Assembly: GCA_963989385.1 (NCBI GenBank)
Contig: OZ022500.1
Span: 18,304,460-18,368,459, forward strand
Direction: 5' to 3'
DNA length: 64,000 bases
Source of the DNA: Ctena decussata
Lineage: Eukaryota; Mollusca; Bivalvia; Lucinida; Lucinidae
Part shown: piece after piece, positions 1-9,488 of the stretch
Numbering within the stretch: the stretch's first letter is position 1
Layout: each line of letters begins with the position of its first letter
Position numbers and translations under genes: made by a program
Notes under the pieces: model-generated
What the model was told of the DNA's origin: nothing
What the model saw: only the letters and a program-made list of their open reading frames with translations
The model's database searches: none

Positions 1-16
1 GACAGTATACTTTAAG

Positions 17-110
17 TTATACCAAGGTTTCTGCGCCTGTACGAGGAGATAATCTACGAGCTTTAGCGAGTGGATTGTGTCCCGTACAGGTGGACAAACC
101 ATGGTATAAT
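17..110. repeat. Foldback repeat, family J
   Basis: Ends ATACCAAGGTTT and AAACCATGGTAT are inverted, with an imperfect inner stem. A related copy lies at 30385-30468. It sits in the opsin intron upstream of the first visible exon. The stretch 111-333 otherwise shows nothing recognisable. Confidence 0.6.
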
Positions 111-333
111 CATTTTATACCACCCTTATCAGTGTAGACCTTGCTCACTGCGCAATATTTCGTGCTAAAGTTGTCGTTTTCTGGTAAGGGTGGTATAAAG
201 GCTAGTTTTTATACATCGGCACAGTAAATGTCGCAGTAGAAAATAGGGATTAAATAGAGGGACAGAAAAGTCATATAAAATTTCATCCTGCTGTCACCAG
301 CCCTTTAGTAAATCTCCTCTATATTGTTTGTAG

Positions 334-461
334 GTGGTTGTTCGGTGACTTTGGATGTAAGGCCTATGGTATGGAGACCTACACTGGCGGGATGGGGGCA
401 GTGACATTCGCCACTTTTCTCTGTGTAGAGAGATACTTCGCCACAGCTTGTAGAGAATCTT
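334..461 (+). CDS. Opsin exon: loop 1 to TM3 (ERY)
   Basis: The acceptor is TAG at 331-333. The frame gives WLFGDFGCKAYGMETYTGG and then CVERYFATACRES. The Cys to ERY spacing is the opsin spacing of 24 residues. The end was chosen at the GT at 462 because it leaves 25 residues between the ERY Tyr and the TM4 Trp, as in rhodopsin. A second phase-compatible GT at 450 would give 21. One base carries over, and T plus AT makes Tyr across the junction. Confidence 0.85.
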
Positions 462-3400
462 GTAATTATAACACACTTCTTAATGAATCTAATCTATATT
501 TAGTATAATTCGTCTGTCTATATGCCTGTCATTTAATAGGCTCTAATTCTTACCTTACCTTACCTTACCTTACCTTACCTTACCTTACCTTACCTTACCT
601 TACCTCACCTCACCTCACCTCACCTCACCTCACCTCACCCTACCCTACCCTACCCTACCCTAAAAGGAAAAAAGTGCTTCCAAATGTGAGAATTTTTTTC
701 TTCAATTGTAGCTCTCATCGGATTCACAGACCACTTAATATCACACCTTAAGACACAAGACAGTTTTTCTAAATGCGAGGTAAAATAGTCGTAAATTCAA
801 TTCCTGGAGAGATGGCATTAAAGTAATCGCATTAGCTGCTGAGATTGAAAATTCTGCGGTTACAGCATGCTCTTAAATATAATTATGTAGCACTTATGAT
901 GTGGTGTGTAGGTAGGAGGCTGGGGCATGGGGTTGGGCAACTTTTTAGAAGAGTAAAAAGGGATGTGCCAAAATATAAATAGGGGCGGGGCGGGGATGGG
1001 GGTAGGGGGGGGGGGGTGAACTTAAAAATGTATATATGAGTTCCACTTGTTTTGGCTACATTATGAATATGGGGCTTAAATCATAATTTCTGGATGATAA
1101 ATTTGACACTATGCAACAGAGATTTAGTCAGTATCAATTTAAGTCAATCAATGACTGAAATTTAAGTAATCGTGTTTCTTATTAGTGTTACAAAGCATTC
1201 TGATCTTGATTCATTCTGTTGTATAAAAATGGGTTTAACAATTAAAAGAGAGATAAGTAGATATGGGTGGAAATCTGCTGATTTCTGAGGAGTAACCTAG
1301 ACTGTAAGAGCCTCAGGATTATTGATGCGAACAAGAAAGACCGACTACACTGCTCGGACTACCCCCGCCCCCTCTCTGACTCCAAAATGGCGCATTCTGA
1401 TTGCTTTCTCATATATCAACTTATAATATTTCAGATAACGCTATGTCGTCGGGAGCCATGACCTTGTTTGCTCTTCTGGGCTGGGTAATTGCTTTCTCCA
1501 TTGCTGTGGGACCTGTCGTCGGCTGGAACAGGTATGTTGAAATACTATATACGCAACTCATTTAGACTTTATTTTATGGTTAATAACGGTTAAGGAATGT
1601 GCTCGAGTATAATGTAGGGTATAGATACACCTCCGTGTTTTTCTGCCCTTCTAAGGGGGTCTAAGAATTTCCTCCTAGACGTATGGAGGTAGCTTAGACC
1701 CTTAGCTACCCTTTGAGCACTTAAATAAGAGTCTGGTCAAACTGGACGGATCCCCAGGCTGATCTGAGTCTGCGCTGTGCGCACAACCACTTTGTTGGTT
1801 TTCTCGTGTCGCGGCTCGTATCATTTACGGTCACTGAACCTCGGGAATAACGCACTTCTTATACTTCTGGCTCTGAAACCTGAAAATTAAATACTAAATG
1901 AGCCGCGACACGAGAAAACCAACAAAGTGGTTGTGCGCCCTGTGCAGACACTGATCAGCCTGGGAATCCTTCTAGTCCGAGTAGAGCCTTCGCTAAGTGC
2001 TTAAAGGGTAGCTAAGGGTCTAAGCTACCTCCATGCGGACAGCGAAGACTCTGAACAGACTGGGCGGATGCCCAGGCTGATCTGAGTCTACGCTGGGCGC
2101 ACAACCACTTTGTTGGTTTTCTCGTGTCGCGGCTCAAATCTTGTATTTTCTTCTATTTTAGTTATGTCATAGAAGCCTCTGGTACGGCATGTGGTTTGGA
2201 CTGGCGAGACAACGATACTAGTTTCTTTAAGATGTTGCTCTGGGTTAACTCCCTCTTTGCCATTATCGCTGTTCTTGCGCTGTGGGCTGCCTTTTCACAC
2301 GACGACCCGACCGCCGAGGCTAGTAAGAAGGAAGAAGAATGGTTTACTGATAAAAGCCTTAATTGGGTAAATCACATTTTATTTATTGTAACATTGAATC
2401 ATCTTCTCCATATACTACCCCAACTGTTCACACATATAATACCCAAACATAAGACTGTTAATCATGCAAAATCACCATATGATCCGCGACACGAGAAAAC
2501 CAACAAAGTGGTTGTGCGCCCAGCGTAGACTCACATCAGCCTGGGCATCCGCCCAGTCTGATCAGAGTCTTCGCTGTCTGCATGGAGGTAGCTTAGACCC
2601 TTAACTACCCTTTAAGCGCTTAGCGAAGAGTCTGATCGGACTGGGCGCATGTCCAGGCTGATCTGAGTCTGCGCTCGACAAACAACCACTTTGTTGGGGT
2701 TTTCGTGTCGCGGCTCATATATTTCATTGCTACTCATATGACTTTTACACAGGTGAAATATTATTGTTTTGCATAACTTCTATGGAAAAATACGGTGATG
2801 GAAAACTTCTTTGGAGTAGTATATACTTAAGCATGTTCAGTTCATCGTTATTTATAGGGAATGGGTACACCTCCGTGTTTTTCGACTATTTTAATGAGTG
2901 AAGACAGTTTATGTGACATCCCGTCTTTTGTTTGCCCGGATGACACTTGTTGTTTGCTTGCCCGGATGACAATGCTCTTTCAAAATAAGGTGTACTCTTA
3001 AAAGAAAGAATTTCTCCTCTAGGATGCAAGTATGACAATGGCGAAGTTGCTTCCTCTGAAGGTGTGCTTATTCACCTTAAACATAAACACAACGTACTGA
3101 AGGGCGTAGCTACCTATGCGCAAATACGCAGGTGCGTATTGAAATTTTGTCAAATTGACAAAATTTCAACACACACCTGCGTATTTTCATGCTGAAATGT
3201 TCTTAATTGGGCATAATCTTAATACTCACTGCCACGAGACACGAACATTTGAAATATCTTAACGGCTTAACCCCCTATTATTGCCCTTAATGAGTATAAA
3301 ACATGATTGTGCGTACTGCGTTATTGTCTCTAGCTACGCCCTGGACTACTAATTATGCCCGACCAATTTGTAAATACCTAACCCCGGTGCCGTGAGGTCG

Positions 3401-3800
3401 ACTTCCAGTTTTCTCCGAGTCACCGTAGGTTCTGCTTGTCTGAATACCTACGGTCGGGTTGCAGGCCTAGTAAATACCCAGCTCAGAGTCCGTAATGTGG
3501 TTCCCTTCAGTCAACTGGTTAGTTTTTAGTTACTTCTTATCATTTTCTTTTTTTTCTCAGATCGCCGTTGTGAACTTCGCCATTGTAAGCCTCGGCTTCT
3601 CTCCCTACGGCTTCTACGCCTTCTGGACTGTTTTCAAGAGCGGACACTCCATGACAATGCTGGCTTCCATAGTTCCGCCTCTAACAGCCAAAGCCTCGAC
3701 GATATTCTATCCGATAGCGTACCTGGTGGCAAGTAAGCGCTTCCGGAGAGCGTATGCCTCTAAGACAATAGGAACCAGTGATGACAAGAAAGTGCAGTGA
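334..3800 (+). CDS. Opsin (light-sensing GPCR), 3' four exons, 5' partial
   Basis: Exons 334-461, 1435-1531, 2162-2366 and 3561-3800 join in frame into about 222 residues ending at TGA. Seen (bovine rhodopsin numbering): GC at the TM3 start (C110) with Tyr at position 113; ERY at the TM3 end (134-136); TM4 with Trp161; loop 2 YVIEASGTACGLDW giving E181 and C187; TM5; a charged loop 3; FSPYGFYAFW in TM6; and PPLTAKASTIFYPIAY in TM7 with the retinal Schiff-base lysine K296. The tail is short (about 25 residues) and ends DDKKVQ. Function by family: retinal-based photoreceptor or photoisomerase in the plasma membrane, coupled to a G protein if signalling. The short tail and the PPLTAKAST region fit the Go/RGR/peropsin/neuropsin (tetraopsin) branch better than r-opsins, but the class is inferred. 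Oddities: NPxxY is YPIAY, and the TM6 Trp265 position is Phe. The start, TM1 and TM2 are outside the window. Confidence 0.9.
548..661. repeat. Compound pentanucleotide microsatellite
   Basis: Three consecutive blocks, TTACC (about 548-603), TCACC (604-638) and CTACC (639-661), each differing from the next by one base. Lies in an opsin intron. Confidence 0.95.
981..1018 (+). other. G-rich tract with quadruplex potential
   Basis: Several G4-G5 runs (GGGGCGGGGCGGGG) followed by a run of about 12 G, within an otherwise AT-rich intron. Four or more G runs meet the usual G-quadruplex pattern. No gene signal in 662-1434 apart from this. Confidence 0.6.
1435..1531 (+). CDS. Opsin exon: TM4
   Basis: The acceptor is TTTCAG at 1429-1434 and the donor is GTATGT at 1532. 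Encodes NAMSSGAMTLFALLGW and then VIAFSIAVGPVVGWN. This is TM4 with its conserved Trp and Pro, leading into the GW that opens extracellular loop 2. The last two bases AG join the next exon as AGT. Confidence 0.9.
1683..1817. repeat. Foldback element A, truncated copy
   Basis: Right half only: GGTAGCTTAGACCC through TTCTCGTGTCGCGGCTC. The left half is missing. Belongs to the same family as the full copy that starts 82 bases later. Confidence 0.85.
1900..2135. repeat. Foldback element A (MITE-like), full copy
   Basis: About 236 bp and nearly palindromic over its whole length. Starts GAGCCGCGACACGAG and ends CTCGTGTCGCGGCTC. It ends 26 bases before the opsin exon at 2162, so the RNA hairpin it forms would sit next to that splice acceptor. 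Confidence 0.92.
2162..2366 (+). CDS. Opsin exon: loop 2, TM5, cytoplasmic loop 3
   Basis: The acceptor is TTTTAG ending at 2161, only 26 bases after a foldback element. Encodes SYVIEASGTACGLDW (counterion Glu and disulfide Cys), TM5 FFKMLLWVNSLFAIIAV, and a Lys/Glu-rich loop ending WFTDKSLNW. The donor GTAAAT at 2367 was chosen because it gives phase 0, which the next exon needs. A stronger-looking GTAAGA at 2323 breaks the frame. Confidence 0.85.
2481..2716. repeat. Foldback element A, full copy
   Basis: Same family and length, with one end changed (GATCCGCGACACGAG). Lies in the opsin intron just after the exon ending at 2366. Confidence 0.92.
2868..3090. repeat. Dispersed repeat E copy
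   Basis: Carries GGGTACACCTCCGTG at the left, AAAGAAAGAATTTCTCCTC in the middle and AAGGTGTGCTTATTCACCTTA at the right (given in part). The same blocks recur near 3840, 6020, 11147, 12160, 16790, 31180, 35475 and 56030. Confidence 0.6.
3101..3342. repeat. Foldback element with AGGGCGTAGCTA ends
   Basis: Inverted ends AGGGCGTAGCTA and TAGCTACGCCCT enclose an inner stem centred on AAATTTTGTCAAATTGAC. About 242 bp, in the last opsin intron. Probably a non-autonomous DNA transposon. Confidence 0.75.
3561..3800 (+). CDS. Opsin exon: TM6, TM7, tail and stop
   Basis: The acceptor is TTTCTCAG ending at 3560, phase 0. Encodes IAVVNFAIVSLGFSPYGFY, TM7 VPPLTAKASTIFYPIAYLV, helix 8 SKRFRRAY and a short hydrophilic tail, then TGA at 3798-3800. 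The retinal-linking Lys is in AKAST. I saw no clear AATAAA within the next 300 bases. Confidence 0.92.
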   Translation: MAVVNFAIVSLGFSPYGFYAFWTVFKSGHSMTMLASIVPPLTAKASTIFYPIAYLVASKRFRRAYASKTIGTSDDKKVQ

Positions 3801-3834
3801 ACAGGGTGAAAGACAACTCATAAAATACATGTAA

Positions 3835-4092
3835 TGGCAATGATTGTGAATATTTTTTTAAGTTATAAGAGTACGTCTCCATGATTTTCCTCCATAGTTT
3901 GCGAAATGGAGACACTTTTTGTGACTTCCTGTTTGGTTCCCTGTACAACGAAATCCTTACAAAAGGAGACTGTCCTGCAAAGAAAGAATTTGCTCCTTGA
4001 GAAAGAAATTCTTTGACCACTATTGAGAAGGCAAGCTTAAAGTGGTAGAGTTGCTTCAGCTGAAAGTGTATCCAGTCACCTTAATTATCGGG
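3835..4092. repeat. Dispersed repeat E copy
   Basis: Downstream of the opsin stop. Carries ACGTCTCCATGATTTTCC, AAGAAAGAATTTGCTCC and a right end GTGTATCCAGTCACCTTAA, matching other E copies. Confidence 0.6.
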
Positions 4093-4247
4093 AAAAAACC
4101 TTTTGATCAAACAGTGGACCCCTAAATCGGATTGATCCTGAAAGAGCAGACTGATTAGGGTCTGTAGCACTGCTAGTCTGAAGCAACAGCTGATAAACTT
4201 TGGATAAGACAAATGACATGGTCCTCCTTTTTGAATGGAATGTATGT

Positions 4248-4415
4248 CCCACTGGGCACACAGGGTTAAATCAACCTCAAATCAACCTTGATTCAACGTC
4301 GGGACGTTGAATCAAGGTTCATTCAACATTGTGTTCCTGCTTGAATCAACCTTGTATCAACGTCTGGACGTTGAATCAAGGTTGATTCCAGGTTGATTCA
4401 ACATTGTGCCTGCTG
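4248..4415. repeat. Foldback element D (TTGAATCAACGTT palindrome)
   Basis: Begins CCCACTGGGCACACAGGG and is built of alternating TTGAATCAAGG and CAACCTTGATTC units around GTCGGGACGTTGAATC. Eight or nine copies occur in the window, all with CACTGGGCACAC-type or GTGCCTGC ends. Confidence 0.85.
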
Positions 4416-4456
4416 GATGGTGTTCAGAAAGTGAAAGTGAAGTGAAAATAATTGAA

Positions 4457-4520
4457 TTTGCAAACAGCGTAGATCAAAACGAGGCGGCTCATAATGAGCC
4501 ACCTTTTACACTGTTTGCAC
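4457..4520. repeat. Foldback element I
   Basis: GCAAACAGCGTAGATC and its near inverse flank the centre GGCGGCTCATAATGAGCC. Related centres occur at 34972-35004 and 58974-59062. Confidence 0.75.
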
Positions 4521-4789
4521 TTGTAGTCTTTGACTTCTCAATAATAGCTTGAAAGAATTATTTTTCGAAATTTTGATGAAGTAAATGTTTTCCTCTGTTT
4601 TTTTTACACTTTAAGGGCCATCTTTATTAGGATAAGGACCAAATTTAAATGCACGTGTCTATATGAGATAAAAGATTCATATCAGCTTACCAAAACTAAG
4701 TCTGGATATTTACCATTTATTCTAATCACCAATTAAGTTGAATGGATACACTTTCAGGGTATTCAATTGTGTCATATTTATTGTGCCGC

Positions 4790-6010
4790 CCCTCTCTAAA
4801 GCCCTCACTGTCCCGGTTTGAGACTCCGGTTCATCCCGGTTCAGCAATCCGGGGTAAACCTTGTCTAACCGGGTTACAACCTTGGTGGACATTCTTGACG
4901 AACCGTGATGAACCGTGTTGACACAGCTAATGGCCCCGGTTGTTTTAAAATGTTTAATACAACCGGGAGTCACCGGGAAAGATGCCAAGAGCCGGCTTAA
5001 TCCGGGGCGATGCCGGCACATTCCGGGAACGTCCGTGTCTCTACCGGGTCTCTACCGTCCCTCTACCGTGATAAACCGTAGCATTCCTGTGCGATGTTGA
5101 CCCCAGCGAACCCCGGTTTTGGGCCGGCAGAGCCCCGGTGAGGAACGGAATAGTCCCGTTTCGAATCAATGGAGACAGGGACTGGCACAGGACCCGGTTA
5201 TCAGGCGGTTAAGCCCCGCTTGTACCCGGAAAATGGCAGTGCTAATACGGTTGGGCCCGTTTGATCTCCGTTTTATAACGGTCTGACCCAGTTTAACAGG
5301 GTTTGTGCGGGATGACCCCGGTTCCACTACGGCTAAAGACGGTTTGGTTGCGATGACACAGGGTGAAATGCCCCGGTATGTATCAAATAATATGCAAAGT
5401 CCAGATGAAATCAGTGTAGTTTTAGTTTCTCATGAAACACGATGAATTACCTCATAAACATGAACCGAAACAGAATCCAGATGATGCATGACCAGCTACA
5501 GTTGATCAATCACTACCAGAATCCTCGTCTGATGATGGCTCCACTACTGGCACCACCTTCTTCGCAGGTTTCTTCTTTGCTGGCATTGCGGTTGCAGATA
5601 TGCGATCTAGAGACTAAAGAGAACTGATGTTGCTCCACGTTTTGCCCTGGTTGTATACTGTCTAGTAATACCAGCGTGTCACCGGGTCGCCACCGGCGTA
5701 TAACCGTGGCACGACCGAACGGTACCGGCAGTTACCGGGACACCACCGTGGACAACCTGGGTCACACCGGGCTTTACCGGGGTAAACCGGAGACACTCCG
5801 TCCTGCACTGTAAGTACTCTGTGGTTAAACAGGGAATTAACCTAGCTACTCCGGGGTCAGACTGAAAGATACTAGGGATACATCGGGGTAACATCGGCAC
5901 CGTGAGAACGCACTTTATTTTTTAGGAAAAGTGTCCCGGATCATCCGGGTATACCGGCTTTCCTTCACCGGGGTGTACCGGGACCAGAACCGGGACAGTT
6001 AGAACGGGGC
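4790..6010. mobile_element. CCGG-rich non-autonomous DNA transposon (putative)
   Basis: A 1.2-kb GC-rich block in AT-rich surroundings, filled with short degenerate units such as ACCGGG, CCGGGG and CCCCGGTT in both orientations. Its ends are inverted: ACTGTCCCGGTTTGAGAC at 4806 and a reverse match (ACCGGGACAGTTAG...) ending near 6008. No convincing transposase frame; the ORFs inside are low-complexity readings of the repeat units. Confidence 0.6.
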
Positions 6011-6309
6011 TTAAGGGGACCAACTTTAAAAGAAAGAATAAACTCATAGGAGAAAACTCTTTTCTTTAAGAGCAACTCCCATTTTGGAAGGACTTTGTCA
6101 TCAAGGAAAGCGAACAGGAAGTAACAACAGTTGACTTCCTTTGTAAGAGTGGTGAGAAAACAGTAAGGTGTACACGTTTACCTTGAGAGGCTGGTGTATT
6201 GAAATTCCACCTCATTTTATCTGTCGCATTTGCCCCATAAATGTTTATTTTGGATCTTTATCGATACATCTGCTACCTGATCCAAACTGTGCGTTTTGTA
6301 ACTGAAAAA

Positions 6310-6925
6310 AAGAACAAGAAAAATCTTAAAAAAAAAAAAAGATAATCGGCGCAGATTAAATGGAAGCGTGTTTTGTTATAGGTCTCTAGTTGAAGATTTG
6401 ACAATAACTTGCATGAATAAGTAAGCTATGTCGGTAGGCACCCACAACCGTAATTTTGACCCTGGGTAGCGACACCGACCTATCTCAAAATTGAGCTGTG
6501 CAATTTGGAATTCCAAAATTGACCGCGGTCAATCTTGAAAGGACCTGATTTCAAAGTAGTTATCAGCATGTTGCACTGTTTGTTCGCGTGTATTAAACCG
6601 AAAGTAGAACTCGAGAGTAGATCTACGACGAAAATAAGAAAGTTTTGAATATCTGCGTTTGTTTTCGATAACATTTCTGTTGTAAAATTACAAATAAGAG
6701 AAACATTTTGAATCAATACAAGACAGAGTGCTAGTATCCAAAGTGCAGTACGACGAGAAAAAACGAAGATTAAATAGTCATTGACCGTTGATATTATTTG
6801 CTAATTTTTGACATACGCGTTATTTGACCAATGGAATCTTGTGAAATGTGGAACAATATCGAAATTATACCAGGCTGCGCCTCGGAAAAAACGCATGTCA
6901 TTCCTTTTGTAAATGTCCAACATGT
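6310..6925. repeat. Dispersed repeat F, copy 1
   Basis: Contains a poly-A tract, GATAATCGGCGCAGATTAAA, the palindrome TTGACCGCGGTCAA, and a right end TTTGACCAATGGAATC...GGCTGCGCCTCGG. An inverted copy lies at 22845-23335. No coding frame; probably a non-autonomous transposon. Confidence 0.75.
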
Positions 6926-6965
6926 AGAAGTGAGAGTGTTACACTATCTTTTACCACAAATAAAT

Positions 6966-7200
6966 GAGCCGCGACACGAGAAAACCAACAAAGTGGTTGT
7001 GCGCACAGCGCAGACCCAGATCAGTCTGGGCATCCACCCAGTCTTATCAGACTCTTCACTTTAGCGCTTAAAGGGAAGCTTTTGGCCTAAGCTACCGCCA
7101 TGCCGACAGCGAATGCTCTGATCAGACTGGGCGGATGCCCAGGCTGGTCTGAGTCTGCGCTGGGCACACAACAGTTTGTTGGTTTTCTCGTGTCGCGGTT
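6966..7200. repeat. Foldback element A copy
   Basis: GAGCCGCGACACGAGAAAAC start and TTTTCTCGTGTCGCGG end, with the usual CAGACTGGGCGGATGCCCAG inner block. Confidence 0.92.
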
Positions 7201-7665
7201 GAAATGGCAATTTTGTTCGTTTTGGGGAACCTGATTCTCTGATACGACTGTAATGTTGTACTCTTTTGCGAAATTCAGCCGTTGGTTTACTCTTTTTAGT
7301 TTGTTTTGTTTGACCACAAATTCAGCTACAAAAATATTAGCCTAAGTACTCCCAAAAGAGATCAGTTTGGTCATTCTAGATAAGAAAGATTTGGTCTCTT
7401 TTGGACATACTTAGAACAAAATTTCAGTAGCTGAAATTTCATATCATAGTTACTAAAATATCATCATATGACGACTCTTGCATCATTGAAATTTGGCAGG
7501 TTTTTATTCATTTAGTAAAAACTAGTATCAATTTTGTTCAACAGCACGAGGCGTAGCTGGTTCCCAAAACGGCTTTTCACCTAGATCGAAGAATTGTAGC
7601 TTGATTTGTTGCTTTTAATGTTTTGCTATTTATTAGTGTATGAAGTGAGTAAAACAACCATATAT

Positions 7666-7892
7666 GGGCCGCGACATGAGAAATCCAACAAAATGGTTGT
7701 GCGCCCAGCGCAGACTCAGATCAGCCTGGGCATCCGCCCAGTCCGATCAGACTTTTCGCTAAGCGTTTAAAAGAAAGCTAAGGGTCAAAACTACCTTCAT
7801 GCGAACAACGTAGACTCTGATCATATTGGGCGGCTGATCTGAGTCTGCGCTGGACGCACAACCATTTTGTTGGTTTTCTCGTGTCGCAGCTC
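7666..7892. repeat. Foldback element A copy, diverged
   Basis: Begins GGGCCGCGACATGAG and ends CTCGTGTCGCAGCTC; shorter on the right side of the loop than the other copies. Confidence 0.9.
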
Positions 7893-8172
7893 AAATATTA
7901 TGATCACTCATCATTTGTTTCATTTGTAATTTTCAGTGGTGCTATTACGTGTACAATTTAATTATATTAAGGGGAAGGCCATAACATTTTTGTCAAGATT
8001 TGTAATGCCCCGCCCCTTCCCCGTCCCAAGGCGGCGCTTCAGTTGTTTTTCTTGGTTGTTTTTATGTTATTGTATGATGTATTGTATATTGATTGTGGTG
8101 TAAGGCTAGCCTGGTGGCCACGTACATGGAAAATAGCATTTCACCTTTGGTGATGTCTAATTTTCAGTGCTA

Positions 8173-8380
8173 GATGCGCACACGACAAAACCGACAGCGC
8201 AGACTCAGATCAGCCTGAGCATTCGGCCAGTCTGATAAGAGTCTTCGCTTTGCGCTTAAAGGGTCTAAGCTATCTCCATGCGGACAGCGAAGACTCTGAT
8301 CAGGCTGGGCGAATGCCCAGGCTGATCTAAGTCTTCGCTGGGCGCACAACCACTTTGTTGGTTTTGTCGTGTCGCGGCTC
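8173..8380. repeat. Foldback element A copy, left arm shortened
   Basis: The left arm is damaged (GCGCACACGACAAAACC) and lacks part of the GTGGTTGTGCGC block. The right arm ends GTGTCGCGGCTC. The neighbouring sequence 8381-9480 shows no gene or clear repeat. Confidence 0.85.
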
Positions 8381-9488
8381 ATTTGAGGCAAGTATTTTCG
8401 TGTCCATGCTCAAGTCTTTGGTGTGATAGAGATGCTTCATGTTAAAAGGCTATGTTTTTGTCATATATGTTTTTAAGTCAATAAATGATATTTCTCAACA
8501 ACAATATGCTTACATGTTTAGCTCTACTTGAGTATCCGTTTGACCCAATGTCCATATAGATTTTCTCATTATCGCATCTCTTTGAAAAAGAAAACTATTA
8601 CCACGATTCACTTTCGACGAAGGACTGACCGTCCATAAACCGTAAACATAACACCCAACCCTCTTCCCCTAACAAATATAGCTTATGTTTTATCCATCTC
8701 ATTATCACTTCTTACCATAAGGCATACACTAAATTCTGAAAGCGCAAAAGAACGCATCAAAGAACTGAAATAAGTAGACTCGGTTTAATTGAGTCTGCTT
8801 ATGTGCAGTAATGTAATGTTGCAACACTGCCAAGCCCTCCGTCTCCCCCACCCCCACTTGCCTGCTCCTACTAGCATCAGGTTCAGCGGAACTCCTTTTT
8901 CAGACAGACTCAGAATGAGCCCGATTATCCAATAGGACTAGAAAATATATAATATGTACTGTGACGACGTACAGTGAAACTTTTTACGGCCGCCACACGG
9001 CAAACACCAGCAGCAGTGAAGATAAAACAAGGTTTGAAAGAAGATCCAATAGAAGCAACACCCCTGGTTAAGTATGTATATACAATTGTTGTTACCAAAC
9101 GAAACAGGGCTGTTAAAAAACGAATAAGAGTCGTAGTTCCCAAACGACCTCATCATCGTGGCAAATTTGTTTAGACACGATGACCAAGTACTTTTGGAAC
9201 TATGACTTTTTCGTTTCTTAACAGCCTTGGAAACATGACTAACCAGGTGTGAGCAAGGAACATATAAAAGAAACGAAAATAGAAGACTTGATCTAAACTA
9301 GCTAGCTTGGTCCGCAACATCAGATGAATCTTGTCAGGCAAGATGGGGGAAACTAATACATGCAACCACTGTAGGACCAAACTAGAAGAAAACATTATCA
9401 AAACACGGCATCGCAAGCGTTCAATCTCCTCGCACTGGACATGGTCCATAAATGAGGTTGCTAGAGCGATGAAAAAGTTTTCCTATAT
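8381..9488. other. Intergenic stretch, nothing recognised
   Basis: Short open frames exist around 8925-9174 and 9171-9449 on both strands, but they have no recognisable motif, overlap each other in antisense, and lack splice or start support. Treated as non-coding. Confidence 0.5.

Noticed and set aside
547..660. A CRISPR array or telomere-like array
   Set aside because: The repeat unit is five bases with no spacers and it lies in a eukaryotic intron; it is a microsatellite.
2323..2328. GTAAGA at 2323 as the donor of the opsin TM5 exon
   Set aside because: A better match to the consensus, but it is out of phase with the TM6 exon and removes the loop 3 residues.
8925..9449. Open frames on both strands (such as the + frame at 8974-9174 with KIKQGLKEDPIEATPLV) as a possible missing first ADAMTS exon
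   Set aside because: No signal peptide, no recognisable propeptide motif, antisense frames overlap it, and the distance to exon 1 is 12 kb with no linking evidence.
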